From NCBI RefSeq assembly GCF_042477335.2, contig NC_091255.1:28126501-28190500 (forward strand): a stretch of DNA of 64,000 nt, written 5' to 3'. Each line of letters begins with the position of its first letter. Positions within the stretch are counted from its first letter, which is position 1. Positions 10,188-21,425 of this stretch are shown one piece after another. Both the position numbers and the translations under genes were made by a program. The stretch comes from Ovis canadensis (taxonomy: Eukaryota; Chordata; Mammalia; Artiodactyla; Bovidae). The notes under the pieces are model-generated. The model worked only from the letters and a program-made list of their open reading frames with translations. It ran no database searches and was not told the origin of the DNA.

Positions 10188-10408
10188 AAAGAACTAAATG
10201 TTTGATTTTAATAATAAAGATCCAGACGGTAGAGGCAGGCTGGGCCTGAGCTAGCAGGAACCCAGACAGAGGATCCTGGCTGACCAGGAATGCCCCTTGC
10301 AGCCATAGCAGGCCAGGAGGACCACTCTTCTTTCGGGTTCGGGGAACCACTGCAGGAACCACTGTGAGGCTTGATAATTTATAGCTTCTAAATATGTATC
10401 ACACTCTG

Positions 10409-10765
10409 GGCTTCCCTGGTGCCTCAGTGGTAAAGAATCCACCTGCCAACGCAGGAGACACAGGTTAGATCCCTGGGTTGAGAAGATCCCCTGGAGAAGG
10501 AAATGGCAACCCACTCCAGTACCCTTTCCTGGAAAATCCCATGGACGGAGGAGCCTGGTAGGCTGTAGTCCATGGGGTCGCTAGGAGTCGAACACGACTG
10601 AGCGACTTCACTTTCACTTTTCACTTTCATGCATTGGAGAAGGAAAGGGCAACCCACTCCAGTGTTCTTGCCTGGAGAATCCCAGGAACGGGGGAGCCTG
10701 GTGGGCTGCCTTCTATGGGGTCGCACAGAGCCTGACACGACTGAAGCGACTTAGCAGCAGCAGCA
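10409..10765 (+). mobile_element. Composite SINE: tRNA head plus two BovA units
   Basis: Begins with a Bov-tA head ('ggcttccctggtgcctcagt'), continues into BovA unit 1, the 'cactttcacttttcacttt' linker, BovA unit 2 and the 'cagcagcagcat' tail of BOV-A2. It is thus a Bov-tA head on a BOV-A2 dimer. Confidence 0.9.
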
Positions 10766-11267
10766 TAAATAAAAGGATTTTAGTTCACATAGTCAACAAA
10801 TATTTATTGAGAGCCTACTATGTGTGAGGCAACTAAAAGTTTGGAGGAAACTTTATCAGCTTCAGGCACAGCCTGATCCAGCAGCTTAGATATTTTTACT
10901 GAGGACTTGATTTGTCTCTTTGTTTCTCTGCTCTGCCTTCCACACACTCATTCTTGAACTCCACACGGTTGTTCTATTCTCACTTCCTCTTATCCAGCAG
11001 CTCATCCACCTCACCTTACACTATCACCGAGAAGAGACAGTCTCCCCGGATAGCTCCGTCAGAATCCCCATGACCCCCTCTCGGTGGCCATGTGCCTGTC
11101 CCTGACCAATCAGGGTGGCTGGGGATGAGATGAGCTGATTAGTCTAAACAAATAAAGGCCCACCCCCTGAATCTGTAGATGGGGCCACACCCACCCCAAC
11201 CACCTGGGGGAGAAGTGAATTTAGGAGAAGAATAAGGGATAGACAGCCTATTCCAGTGTTCTTGGGC
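10766..11267. other. L2/MIR end and single-copy DNA
   Basis: 10792-10832 ('aatatttattgagagcctac') is the antisense end of an L2 or MIR copy. The rest is unassigned. No gene seen. Confidence 0.4.
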
Positions 11268-11470
11268 TTCCCTGGTGGCTCAGATGGGAAAGAATCTGCC
11301 TACAATGTGGGAGACGTGGGTTCAGTCCCTGGGTTGGGAAGCTCCCCTGGAGGAGGGCATGGCAACCCACTCCTGCATTCTTGCCTGGAGATTCCCTATG
11401 GACAGAGGAGCCTGGCAGGTTACAGTCCATGGGCTCGCAAAGAGTCAGACACGACTGAGCAACTAAGGAG
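11268..11470 (+). mobile_element. Bov-tA SINE
   Basis: Complete order of landmarks: head 'gcttccctggtggctcagat', 'tgggttcagtccctgggttg', BovA 'catggcaacccactcctgca', end 'gtcagacacgactgagcaac'. Confidence 0.95.
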
Positions 11471-11579
11471 AGCACAGCACTGAGATGCTGTTGGTAGAGG
11501 AAGGGTGAATGAATGCTAGCCAAGCAGGCAACAGATAGTCATGACTACATCCTCTCATTGTTCCAGCTACTCGGAAACT

Positions 11580-11820
11580 CCACAGAGTGGTTAAGAGCAC
11601 AGCCTGGAGTTCCACTACCTGGGTTAGAATCCAAGTACCACGATTATGAATTGATTGATCTTGAGACCATTACTTAACCTCACTGTGCCTCCATTTCCTG
11701 TAAAGTGAAGATAATGATAGCACCTGCCTCATAGGATTGGGACGAGGATTAACTGAGTTCGTGTTCGTAAAGCATTTAGAACAAAGATTAGCACTTAGCA
11801 AGCATTTGTTAAAATAAATG
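11580..11820 (+). repeat. MIR SINE, near full length
   Basis: 'gtggttaagagcacagcc', 'acctgggttagaatcc', 'acttaacctcactgtgcctc', 'gatagcacctgcctcatagg' and 'aagcatttgttaaaataaatg' are present in order, making it one of the best-preserved MIRs in the window. Confidence 0.85.
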
Positions 11821-12945
11821 TGTTCAGAACTAGCGGGGGATTATGCACAGAGCAGAGGAGCAAATAAATGCTTGTAGACGGGATGGAATGAGTGACATAG
11901 CTGGGAGCAAGTCCCCAAACTGTCTAGACTTTCCTTCCCAGCCACTCTATTTCTCAGGGCTGGTCCTTCTGCTCTGGAGTCCATTGTTTTGAGGCTGTTT
12001 TCCGAGGAAGCTGGCAGCTGGATGGAGATAAGTCCCCCTTGCCCCCACAACCATGATTAAGATGGGCACTGCCCTAGAAGACATCATTAGAGCAACACCT
12101 TGTCTTACAAACTGACAAGAATTCTCTAGTCTGGATCCTGGGGGCTCATTAAGGCACTTCTAGAATAAATGATCTACCTGTGTCACGATCATCTGTATGA
12201 AGATTTAGGGCTGGTTTATCTTCAGCCTGTGACTTTTCACGCTTCTCAAGCTGTTCAAAAATGAACTGTAATCAAGCTGATCTATAGATAGACAGCTCCT
12301 GTTTCTGAGCATGCTGAATGATGATGGGTGTGTTTATGTATTTGCATAAAGCTGATGGAGGTAGATGGCTAGGGTGTTGGGTTTTATTAAAGATTGGGAT
12401 GAGGAGTCTCCTCCCAGAATCGGAGCCAGAGAAAGGTGAAAATAAGAGAGTTGAAAATCAGGACACATTTTAGCTTTTCCAAATGGAAAGAGACTAAATA
12501 CAAGATGACGTTTACCAACCCTTGGTCTATAAGGAAAGAGTGAGCTGGTTTAAGAAAGAAACTGGCCAACAGGTGAAGGACAGGTGAAGGGGTATGTGAT
12601 CTGCCTTTCCTGTCTGCCTCCTCCCTGCCCTTTTACCCTATACACACTAGAAGAAGATGTACTCGGCTCTGTTTGCTATGTACAGAGATATTTAGATATG
12701 CAAATGAGTACAGCTTGTTAATGCGCCAAGGGTGATTACACTGTGGGGAGCCGCCAGCCCTGGCTGAACAATAGGTGAAGGGAAGCCAGGTGTCTGTGGC
12801 GGGGTGGGGGGAAGGGAGGTTGGATTATTTTAAGCCCCCTCCCTGCCCTGGCCTCAGCGCCACAGACCTGACTGCTAAACGAAAATGTTGGGGTAAATTC
12901 TTCCTTCTGTTCCTTCTGGGTCCCAGACTCTAAATCTAATGAGCT
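11821..12945. other. Single-copy stretch, possible regulatory DNA
   Basis: No gene. The 12220-12360 section lacks repeat landmarks and carries 'gtttatgtatttgcataaag', similar in style to conserved noncoding DNA. Conservation was not tested. Confidence 0.35.
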
Positions 12946-13100
12946 GGGACTTCCCTGTGGTCCAGTGGTTAAGACTGCAAGCTTCCAACACAGGGGGTGC
13001 CAGTTCCACCCCTGGCGGGGGCTGGGGAACAGATTCCACATGCTGCAGGGCACAGCCAAAAGATTAAAAAAACAGAAAAAGTTTAATAAAAATATGAATA
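12946..13100 (+). mobile_element. CHR-2 SINE
   Basis: 'gggacttccctgtggtccag', 'gcaagcttccaacacaggg' and 'gggcacagccaaaagatt', followed by an A-rich tail. Confidence 0.85.
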
Positions 13101-13465
13101 AGATAAGAAGTAGGAGACCAGCTAAGACAAGGGTCTCATCAGGTAGGTGCCCCAGAGGCTACAAAAATTGGCAGGGGCAGGCGGCCAGGAAGGGTGGACA
13201 GGCAGTCAGTGAATCATGTGGCTTCTTCAGGTGGGAAGGACAACCTAGCAAGTACAACGTAATTTGGGAGGAAGAGTGGGAATCTGAGGGGTGGGCAGGT
13301 CACTTTGTGCCTGTTTGGGCAGCATTTGGTTGAAAGGTGCTGATTGGGAAATCTACATACTTTTCAGAAGTCAGGGCAACGTTTTGCAGTGGGAAGCAGG
13401 AAGGAAGAGACTGCGCTTCAGACTTCTAGCAAGAGATGCTCTATATTATTAAAAAGGGTAGACTT
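13101..13465. other. Single-copy stretch, no gene seen
   Basis: The 122-codon ORF at 12965-13333 starts inside the CHR-2 SINE and is not a gene. No other signal seen. Confidence 0.4.
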
Positions 13466-13865
13466 TGGGCACTTCAATGGCAGTCCAGTGGTTAAGACTC
13501 CCTGATCCCAGTTTAGTGGCCTGAGTTTGATCCCTAATCAGGGAACTAAACCCCACATACTGCAACTTAAAGGTCTCATACGATGTAACGAAGATTGACA
13601 GTCCTGTTTGCAGCAACTAGGACCCAGTCTCATCCAACTCTTTGTGATCCCATGGACTATAGCTCACCAGACTTCTCCGTCCATGGCATTCTCCAAGCAA
13701 GAATACTGGAGTGGGTTGCCATTTCCTTCTCTGGGGGATCTTCCCAACCCAGGGATCGAACTCGGGTCTCCCGCATTTCAGGCGGACTCTTTACTGTCTG
13801 AGCCACCAGGGAATCCCATAACTAGGACCCAGTGCAGCCAAATAAATAATATTTTAAAAGAATAA
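13466..13865 (+). mobile_element. CHR-2 SINE split by a Bov-tA
   Basis: Left part 13466-13628 ('tggcagtccagtggttaag', 'cagggaactaaaccccac'), right part 13820-13865 ('gcagccaaataaataa'). The break holds the minus-strand Bov-tA at 13629-13819. An (AAT)n tail runs to about 13877. Confidence 0.88.
13629..13819 (-). mobile_element. Bov-tA SINE nested in CHR-2, 14-bp TSD
   Basis: Antisense BovA then antisense head ending 'gagccaccagggaatccc'. The TSD 'aactaggacccagt' is perfect at 13615-13628 and 13820-13833 and comes from the host SINE body, proving the nesting order. Confidence 0.95.
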
Positions 13866-13878
13866 TAATAATAATAGG

Positions 13879-14160
13879 CCTTCCCTGGTGGTTCAGTGGT
13901 TAAGAATTTGCCTGCCAATGCAGGGGACATGGGTTCAATCCCTGCTTCAGGAAGATCCCACATGTGGTGTGACAACTAAGCCCGTTCGCCACAACCACTG
14001 AGCCCACGCCTAGGGCATATGGTTCACAACAGGAGAAGCCACTGCAATGAGAAACATTTACATCACAACAAAGAGTAAGCCCCATTCGCCACAACTAGAA
14101 AAAGCCCGAGTCGAACAATGAAGACCAGTACAGCTGATAAATAAATAAAATTTTAAAAAG
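13879..14160 (+). mobile_element. CHR-1 SINE
   Basis: 'ccttccctggtggttcagtg', 'tgggttcaatccctgcttc', 'caaccactgagcccacgcc' and 'agctgataaataaataaa' are in order. The 5' end abuts the (AAT)n tail of the previous SINE. Confidence 0.9.
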
Positions 14161-14497
14161 ATAGTAACCTTAAAAAATAATAACAAATGCATTTTTTTTA
14201 AGTCTGTGAACTTTAAGGTCTGTGAACTTTGTACAGACCTGGGTTTGTTGAGCCAGATTCCCCGGACCTGTTTTATCCACGAACCCTAGATAAGTAGGTG
14301 CATGGCTAACCACTCCCTGCTGATAAGATACGGAACTTGGCTTGTCATATATTACAGCACTGACAGCCACTTGAGGGTAACCTAGCTTGGGAGGCAATTA
14401 CAGAATTCTAGTTTGGTCGGGCAGATGCTCCAGAGTGAACATCCTGGGTCAGGAGGAGTGGGCCAAGCCCAGTCAGCGTGAACAGGTTCTGTAATGC
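14161..14497. other. Single-copy stretch, no gene seen
   Basis: Contains a two-copy 'gtctgtgaactt' tandem at about 14202-14230. Otherwise unassigned. Confidence 0.35.
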
Positions 14498-14842
14498 ATT
14501 TTTTAAAGCTTTTATTTAGTTAGTTATTTTTGGCTGTGCTGGGTCTTCACTGCTACTTGCAGGCTTTCTCTAGTTGCGAAGAGCAGGGTCTACTCTCCAG
14601 CTGTGGTACACCGGCTTCTCACTGCGGTGCCTTTTCTTGTTTCAGAGCACAGGCTCTAGGCAAATGGGCCTCAGTAGTTGCAGCGCAGGGGCTCATTAGC
14701 TGTGGCCCATGCAGGCTTCAGTAGTTGTGGCACACAGACTTAGCTGCTCTGCAGGATGTGGAATCTTCCTGGACCAGGGCTCAGACCCGTGTCCCCTGCA
14801 TTGGCAGATGGATTCTTCTCCACTGCATCACCAGAGAAGCCC
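14498..14842 (-). mobile_element. CHR-1 SINE, minus strand
   Basis: 'gcttttatttagttagttat', 'gctgtgctgggtcttcactg', 'agtagttgtggcacacagac' and terminal 'catcaccagagaagccc' follow antisense CHR-1 order. Confidence 0.9.
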
Positions 14843-16009
14843 TGTAATGAACTTTTTGAACTGTTGTTCTGTGAGCAATAAATAGGACACTGTCATTTCC
14901 TGTCAGCTTCCCAGTCTTGGTGACACCCAAATAAAGAAGCATGGGCTTTACTCCCAAAGTGAGATGTCTCTGCCTCAACTTTTGCAGATTCCCAGGGAAG
15001 GCTTGAAGCTGCCTGAAAACAGCCTAAGCCTTTGCTAAGTCCTCTCAAATCCCTTATATCTGCTGTGTGCCTGGATTGCTCCAGGATGAGGACATGTCCC
15101 CAACCTTCTATTAAGGACATTCAACTTTGTACCATGCCGCTAACAGCACCACTCAACCCTGTCTATAAATATGGATGCTATGCTAACAAGACGTCTTGCT
15201 AATTTAATGATAGTGGAGTACAGGCTTACGTGCTGCTCACATACACAGAGAATGGTATTGAAAAACGGGAAAGATAATTAGAGTTTAATAAATGGTAATT
15301 GGCTTCTTGCTACTGCATGTGTCAGGGGTTGGAGAAGGCTAAAATAGAGTGGGGCCCTTCCAGAAAGTGAAATGGAGAGAGTTAGTCTGCCATGACCACT
15401 TTAATTCTAATATTGTCCAGGATTGACGTTAATTCTCATTTATCTATGGATCCTCTTTCCTGAAAATACCCCCTGTGCAACATGAATGGAGGAAACAATT
15501 AAATCATAAATATTTATCACTGGGACCAAATTTAACTAGAGTCACAGGACAAAAAGGCCAGGGGTCCAGAAACAAAGTGACACTGAGAATTAAAACAATG
15601 ATCCACAACATTCAAGAGAAATACAATCATCATATTCACTTGAAGGAGTATCTGAAGTATCTAAATAATTGTTCCCACCGTCTTTTTGGTCTGGTAGTAA
15701 AGACTTGGCTAATAGATCCAGTAGTAAAGACTGGAAGTGATGAGGATGCAGACAGAATTGACAGGAAGCCCGGTTCAGCCTGAATCCCCCTCAACCTCCC
15801 AGAGACTGGCTCAGTCAGGAGCTGGGGACTTTTTGGAGCTGGTGTCCAGAAAACAGGCAAAGCTTCAAAGTTGCAAAGTCCAACAAACCAGAAATGCAGC
15901 CTGACGGGAACTGGGAAAGTTGTATGTGTAAAGCCAGGAAGCTGGAAGAGCAGGAAAAACAGAATTAAGAGGTGTATGTGTGTATAAATAAGTAAATGGG
16001 TAAAACAAT
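14843..16009. other. Single-copy stretch, no gene seen
   Basis: The ORFs of 102 codons (plus, 15475) and 135 codons (minus, 15636) overlap each other and show no domain. No repeat family recognised. Confidence 0.4.
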
Positions 16010-16200
16010 TGCCTACACCAAGGGTTCCCAAACATGACTGCACTTGACATTCACCTTTGAAGAGGTTCTAAACTTGGATTCTTGGGCCCCACAATAGACC
16101 AAGAGAGTGGGATTTCCTGGAGCAGCGGCAGCCTGCTGGGGTGCACATGGTAGGGGTGATGTAATTTTCCAGGCCCTGGAAGTCTCTACTTTACAAGGCA
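16010..16200. repeat. MER5A-like DNA-transposon remnant
   Basis: 'ccaagggttcccaaacatgac', 'tgacattcacctttgaag' and 'ggattcttgggccccaca' resemble the MER5A (hAT-Charlie) consensus. It is highly diverged and has no coding capacity. Confidence 0.45.
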
Positions 16201-16210
16201 GCAACTTAGA

Positions 16211-16728
16211 AGAAAAGCTATGACTAACCTAGACAGCATATTAAAAAGCAGAGATGTTACTTTGCCAACAAATGCCAGTCTAGTCAAAGCTATGGTTTTT
16301 CCAGTAGGCATGTATGGTTGTGAGAATTGGAACATAAAGAAAGCTGAGTGCCAAATAATTGATGCTTTTGAACTGTGGTGTTGGAGAAAACTTGAGAGTC
16401 CCTTTGACTGCAAGGAGATCCAACCAGTCCATCCTAAAGGAAATCAGTCCTGAATATTCATTGAAGGACTGATGCTGAAGCTGAAACTCCAATACTTTGG
16501 CCTCCTGATGCGAAGAACTTACTCATGGAAAAAGACCCTGATGCTGGAAAAAATTGAAGGCAGAAGGAGAAAGGGACAACAGAGGATGAGATGGTTGGAT
16601 GGCATCACCGACTTGATGCACATGAGTTTGAGCAAGCTCCAGGAGTTGGTGAAGGACAGGGAAGCCCGGGGTGCTGCCATCCATGGGGTCTCAAAGAGTT
16701 GGACACAACTGAGTGGCTGAACTCAACT
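16211..16728 (+). mobile_element. BovB LINE 3' fragment
   Basis: Sense 3' end of BovB ORF2 and tail: 'gctatggtttttccagtagg', 'cttttgaactgtggtgttgg', 'caggaggatgagatggttgg'-type C-terminal coding and 'gttggacacaactgag'. 5'-truncated. A short 'acttaga' repeat at about 16204 and 16737 may be the TSD. Coding frame is broken. Confidence 0.9.
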
Positions 16729-16734
16729 GAACTT

Positions 16735-16964
16735 TACTTAGATGCCTGAATGATCCATCACTTGAGATTCATTTGTTGCCCATTTGTGTGTTCATTTGTC
16801 AAACAGATTTCCCTTGGCAGGCAACACAGTTGTTCCCAAGCTTGCTATAGAAATTAGGAATAGCTAATTGAGGTGGATATGAAATCCTGTACATTATTTG
16901 ATATTCTTCCCTTCCAGAGGTGGAACTCAACTCCCTTCTCCTTGGAGTATGTGTTGGACTTAGT
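16735..16964. other. Short single-copy stretch
   Basis: Nothing recognised. Confidence 0.4.
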
Positions 16965-17070
16965 GACTCACTTCTTTTTTAAGATTTTTTTTAATGTGGA
17001 CCATTTTTTAAAGTCTTTATTGAATTTGTTACAATATGGTTTCTGTTCTATGTTGTTGGTTTTTTAACAG
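16965..17070 (-). mobile_element. CHR-type SINE 3' tail, minus strand
   Basis: 'aatgtggaccatttttt', 'agtctttattgaatttgtta' and 'caatatggtttctgttct' are the reverse complement of the tail seen in sense at 57165-57235. Confidence 0.7.
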
Positions 17071-18905
17071 CTGAGGAAGAGTCCAGGAAGTTTTATTTGT
17101 CCAAGATCCCACATGGGATACTAGAGCCCAGACTCTGGGTCTCTAGATTCCAAATGTGACCGCTTTGGTCCACAGGAGGAGACTGGTAGGAACACAGGGA
17201 CACTAGGAAGTCTCCCTATTCATTGTTGAGAATCCTTCACTTTGAAATATAGATACTTGGGGTATGGGTGAGGGTTGAGGACAGCACAGTTGTGGCATCA
17301 AGCTGACCACCCTCTGCCTTGCTCAGAATTGCAATAGAATTCTGAGAGCAAATACTATCTCCCATAAACTACAGCAGCAAAGTCTAACAAATATTTAAGT
17401 GACCCCTTCAGATCTTTAACGATGCTATAAATGCAATCCTGGTGTGATTTACAAAGCTATTAAAATACATGCTTCCCCTAAAATAAACACTGCTACCTCT
17501 CAGCATATGTTAGCTTGCATAATATAAGCACAAACTTACCTAAATCAAAGATGAAAAAGGTGGGAATGAGGGCGTATACACGAATGACTTGGGTGTGTGT
17601 GTGCCTGGAGGACATCTAAGGAGAGGTGGTATTGTGGTCTTGAAGCCCAGGCCCTGCTCCTCATTTGCAGAAATGCCTCCATGACCCGATGCCCGGCTGT
17701 GACACTCCATCCATGAATTGCACCTCATGCACAGAAAAGCACTTCTCCAAATGTTAGCCCCAACCTTTCCCCATGGTTCAGCTCACACAGAGATCCCCGC
17801 TTGGGTTTTTACCATTTCTCATGTCAGAGTGATGTCTGCAAGGCCCTGGATGATAGGAGGCTTTGGAGCAGGGGAAGGCATGATCAGATCTGTTAATCAC
17901 ACCTCTCAAGTATGGACTTTGGGGGTGAGATGGGAAGAAGTATGATCTCAAGGCCTGAATTTAATTCATCTTCAAATCACAGCCCTTTGATCTGCTACAT
18001 CTGTTCATTATGTGGGAGAGAACATTTGAGAAGACATCCAACAGATTTGAGACAATGCCCAGGGGTCATCAGACTCAATGAAAGAGCAATGGGAAAGAGT
18101 TTGCACATGTCCATCTTACTCTCTGTGACATCCTTAGGGTCTACCTTGGGTGCCTGACACACGCAGTATGCTAGAAATAAGTGTAGAAGGAAAGGAGACA
18201 TAGGCAAAAGGAGGGAGGAAAGAAGAGGAAGAGAAATGGAATTTTGAATAATCTAAGCTACTAGATTACGAGTCTTACAAAATAGAACTCATATAAAGAT
18301 ACCTAGAAAGCGCCTGGCACAGATTAGGTCCTCCATTCCATAAGTGTTTGAAGAAAGAGAGAAAGAGGAAGGAAGGAAGCAAGGAAAACAGGGAGTGAGG
18401 GAGGAAGCAAGAGAAAGAAGCAAAGAGGAAGGAAGGAAAGAAAGGGCGAAAGTTTGGTTATTCCCCTGAGGATGAATGGCCCTGGAGCTTGGGTGCATTG
18501 AGCACGGTACGCAGGGACAGCGGGACGCTGCCTGAATCATTCTTTATGTCCCAGGTTTTCATCATTTACCATCTCCACTTAGGGGATTAATTCCCTGGGA
18601 AGTGCACCCAGTAACACACCAGCTAGTCAGACAACACAGATCACAGCAGCTAAAGTTGTAATTCCTCCCCCATCGATAGTGCTTCAACAAAAAGAGGAAG
18701 AATGGAGCAACTGAAAACTTCCATTCAGAGTCAGTAACAGTAAGTTACAAATGACTTAGGGCGTGCAGAGCAAGTGAGAGGTAGGCAGAAGGAAGATGGG
18801 AAGCCATCCCATGCTCTTTATGCCGGAAGATCCAATCAAGGTGTCCACCATGAACTCACTTAGATTTTAGGCAAATGATTTGAATTTTCCAATTTAGAAA
18901 ACAAA
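17071..18905. other. Long single-copy stretch
   Basis: 18245-18350 resembles an L2 3' terminus ('gcctggcacagattaggtcc'), followed by a GGAA/GAAA purine-rich tract at about 18353-18450. The remaining 1.2 kb shows no repeat landmark and no exon. Confidence 0.4.
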
Positions 18906-18909
18906 AGTT

Positions 18910-19012
18910 TTTTAAAACCAAAAAAAAATGTCTTTGGGGACTGTGCATGGCATGTCAGGATTCTGTCTCCTCCACTGGAATGGCAGAGTCTTAACCATTG
19001 AACCAGGAATCT
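18910..19012 (-). mobile_element. Degraded CHR-2-like SINE fragment
   Basis: 'gactgtgcatggcatgtcagg', 'agtcttaaccattgaacca' resemble antisense CHR-2 after heavy decay. Confidence 0.45.
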
Positions 19013-19494
19013 GCTGTTACCAAGCTCACCAGGGGCTGTGGACGTGCAGGTGGTTGATGGAGATGGGTATGGTTTGGCCTGTGGTTTTTTAGCCTTTCCT
19101 GAGCACCCAGGCCTCCTGCCTTCAGCATGGTTGGCCTCCTGGGGTCTTCTCAGAGCTGGGGACTCATTAGCTCCTTGGCCTTCAGTTTTCCTCCTCAGAT
19201 ACTTGTCTACGCTCAGCCACCAACCTCCCTCAGACCATCTCCCCTGCTCCTCTGGGGATCTGGATCCCAGGGATGCTGACCACAGTGGCCTGCTAGGCCC
19301 AAAGCTCCTCAGGGTCAAGCCTCACTCTGGCTGTTGGCTTCTCCCAGGGCAGTCTCAAGGGTTAGCATCTTGGAGACTAGATCTCTACAATCGAATGGAA
19401 TTCTCACATTTTCTCTCTTGCTACCCAGCGACTGAGAGACCAACTCAGAAAAAGCTGATTAATAAATCAGAATGTTACTGTGTTTCAAAAATAC
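19013..19494. other. Single-copy stretch with opposing ORFs
   Basis: 160-codon plus (19038-19520) and 152-codon minus (18860-19318) ORFs overlap. The minus one begins in this stretch and runs into SINE DNA, and the plus one runs into MIR, so neither is accepted as a gene. Confidence 0.4.
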
Positions 19495-19690
19495 CTACCA
19501 TTCATTGGGCCCCTAACTGAGTGCCAGGTACTGGGTTAGGCCTTTCTTACAACATCTCCTCAGAGTAGAACTTATTAAACCCCATATTACAGATAAGGAT
19601 GGAAACTGAAGCTTAGAGAGGAATTCACAAACTAATGAGTGAAGGAGACAGTCTTACTCTAAAATCCTTACTCTTTCCTCTACCCCACTC
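19495..19690 (-). repeat. MIR SINE, minus strand
   Basis: 'gtgccaggtactgggttagg', 'taaaccccatattacagataag' region and 'actgaagcttagagagg' are antisense MIR landmarks. Confidence 0.7.
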
Positions 19691-19802
19691 TGCCACACAA
19701 TCCAAAAGCTGTCAGAGTGGAAGCTGGCCCTACCAGGAGGAGGACCAAGTACATTTGCACCCAGGACACCTCTTCCTATTAGCAAGACCCCTGGGAACTA
19801 AG

Positions 19803-20025
19803 GGCTTCCCAGCTGGCTCAGTGGTGAAGAAGCCACCTGCCGGTGCAGGAGACGCAAGAGACATGAGTGCAATCCCCGGGTGGGGAAGACCGCCTGGAGT
19901 AGGAAGTGGCAACCCACTCCAATATTCTTGCCTGGAAAATTCACTGGACAGAGGAGCCTGTCAGGCTATAGCCCATGGGGTCGAAAAGAGTCAGATACGA
20001 TTTAGTAACTGCGCACTACACGCAT
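19803..20025 (+). mobile_element. Bov-tA SINE
   Basis: 'gcttcccagctggctcagtg', 'agtgcaatccccgggtgg', 'gtggcaacccactccaatat' and 'gtcgaaaagagtcagatacg' define the element. No clear TSD. Confidence 0.93.
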
Positions 20026-20633
20026 GCACTTGGAAGTAAATTATAATTTGATGATCAGCACAAAACCCAAGTCAGGGGATGGTGATCTGGAGGCATTGTC
20101 CACAAAGCCATGAGCACACTAACCTTGACCCAGAACAGAACTCTGCTCTTTAGTGACCTGAACGGTGGCCTCTCCCTAACACAGCGCACTCTCCCCTTGC
20201 AGAATGTCTGATAAACCTCGGTAGATTTGTTGTGTCTCTGCTCCGTGATCTGCACAGTCAGTGGAGAAAACAGGCTCTGGACACCAACCCAGGTTCAAAT
20301 CCAGGCTCCACTGTTCATTAGCCATGTGACCTCAGACAAATCACTTCCGCTCAAGCTCCAGGGTTTTCACCCAAAGTGAACGTATGTAAAACTCAGAGCC
20401 CCGAGCCCAGTGATGGCCGCTTCCCCTCCGCCTCATATAGACGCAGCATTTCTCCAGGCTCTTTTCTCTAGTCACATTCCAGTCCTGAGGGCTGTCTCTG
20501 CTCATGTTTATAGGACTTGGGTAACTGTCCCCTTTGCCCTTAATCCAAACAGGCATATGATCAGGTCCTGGCCCAGACACAGGGTAGATATAAAAAGGAC
20601 ATTGTATCTGAAACTGGGAGCCCAGAGTTACTT
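20026..20633. other. MIR piece and single-copy DNA
   Basis: A plus-strand MIR core lies at about 20260-20345 ('ccatgtgacctcagacaaatc'). The rest is unassigned and has no gene. Confidence 0.45.
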
Positions 20634-20669
20634 GGGGCAGGGGGGAGGGGGGGGTGGGGGGTGGGGTGG
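20634..20669 (+). other. G-rich tract with quadruplex potential
   Basis: Thirty-six bases with at least five runs of four or more G separated by one to two bases ('ggggcagggggg', 'ggggtggggggt'). This fits the standard intramolecular G4 pattern. No TSS or gene is evident nearby. Confidence 0.75.
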
Positions 20670-20985
20670 ATTTCTACCTCCCACGGTTGACTAATCAGGC
20701 TCTGATAGTCACATGGGGACCCATGACCCCTACCCTACCTCCAACCCTGATGGCCTCCCAGCTCACCGCAGCCTGGACCAGCTCCTTGAGGCAAAGCGGC
20801 TTCCCCCTGCCTGGATCTCGGTCAGCGTCATGGCAACCTTGCTCTGTTCAAAAGTCATCTTCCTAAAAAGTTAGGGAGGATGTAAATTCCTAAATCAAAC
20901 CCTCTTTACTTCTAATGATTGTCATTGTTTCAGAGGACCTTATATTGGTTTATATTCACCAGACTGTGTTCCTTTAAGTTGTGAG
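20670..20985. other. Single-copy stretch, no gene seen
   Basis: No family or exon recognised. Confidence 0.4.
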
Positions 20986-20989
20986 GGCA

Positions 20990-21425
20990 AAACTAACATC
21001 TATTGAGTTTTTACCACATGCCAAGTGAATTATTTCATCATACATGTATTATGGCATATGCCCAATCATGCCTTAGAACGAGATCCAGTGTGAGAGGCTA
21101 ATACAGTGTGGGAGGGCTAATATACCTGGATTGTTTCATTTCATCCTCCTAACAATCTTGGAAGGTGGGTATGGTTTCTACCCCCAGTCCAAAGATAAAA
21201 ATTAGCATTTATAAAGCACTATGAGCAGGTGGTATTTCCCATGTTTTAAGTTCATCAGCTCATTGCAGATACTCCAGTCAACTCCTTTTACTGAGACTCA
21301 GAGAGGTAAAGCAAGTGGCCTGGGTCACACAGGCAGCTGCCATTCATTTAAGGAGGTTCTGGCTTCCGAGGCTCCTGGCCACTCGGCTACACAGCCTCCT
21401 GTTTTTCTCAAAGCAGGTTCCACAC
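20990..21425 (-). repeat. Two minus-strand MIR pieces
   Basis: 20990-21055 ('ctattgagtttttaccacatg') and about 21125-21425 ('caatcttggaaggtgggtat', 'ctgagactcagagaggtaaag', 'gtcacacaggcagctg') are antisense MIR. One member of a 42-bp dispersed duplication (21060-21101) lies between them. Confidence 0.6.

Noticed and set aside
18860-19520. Overlapping 152- and 160-codon ORFs
   Set aside because: They are on opposite strands over the same bases; each runs into SINE or MIR sequence.
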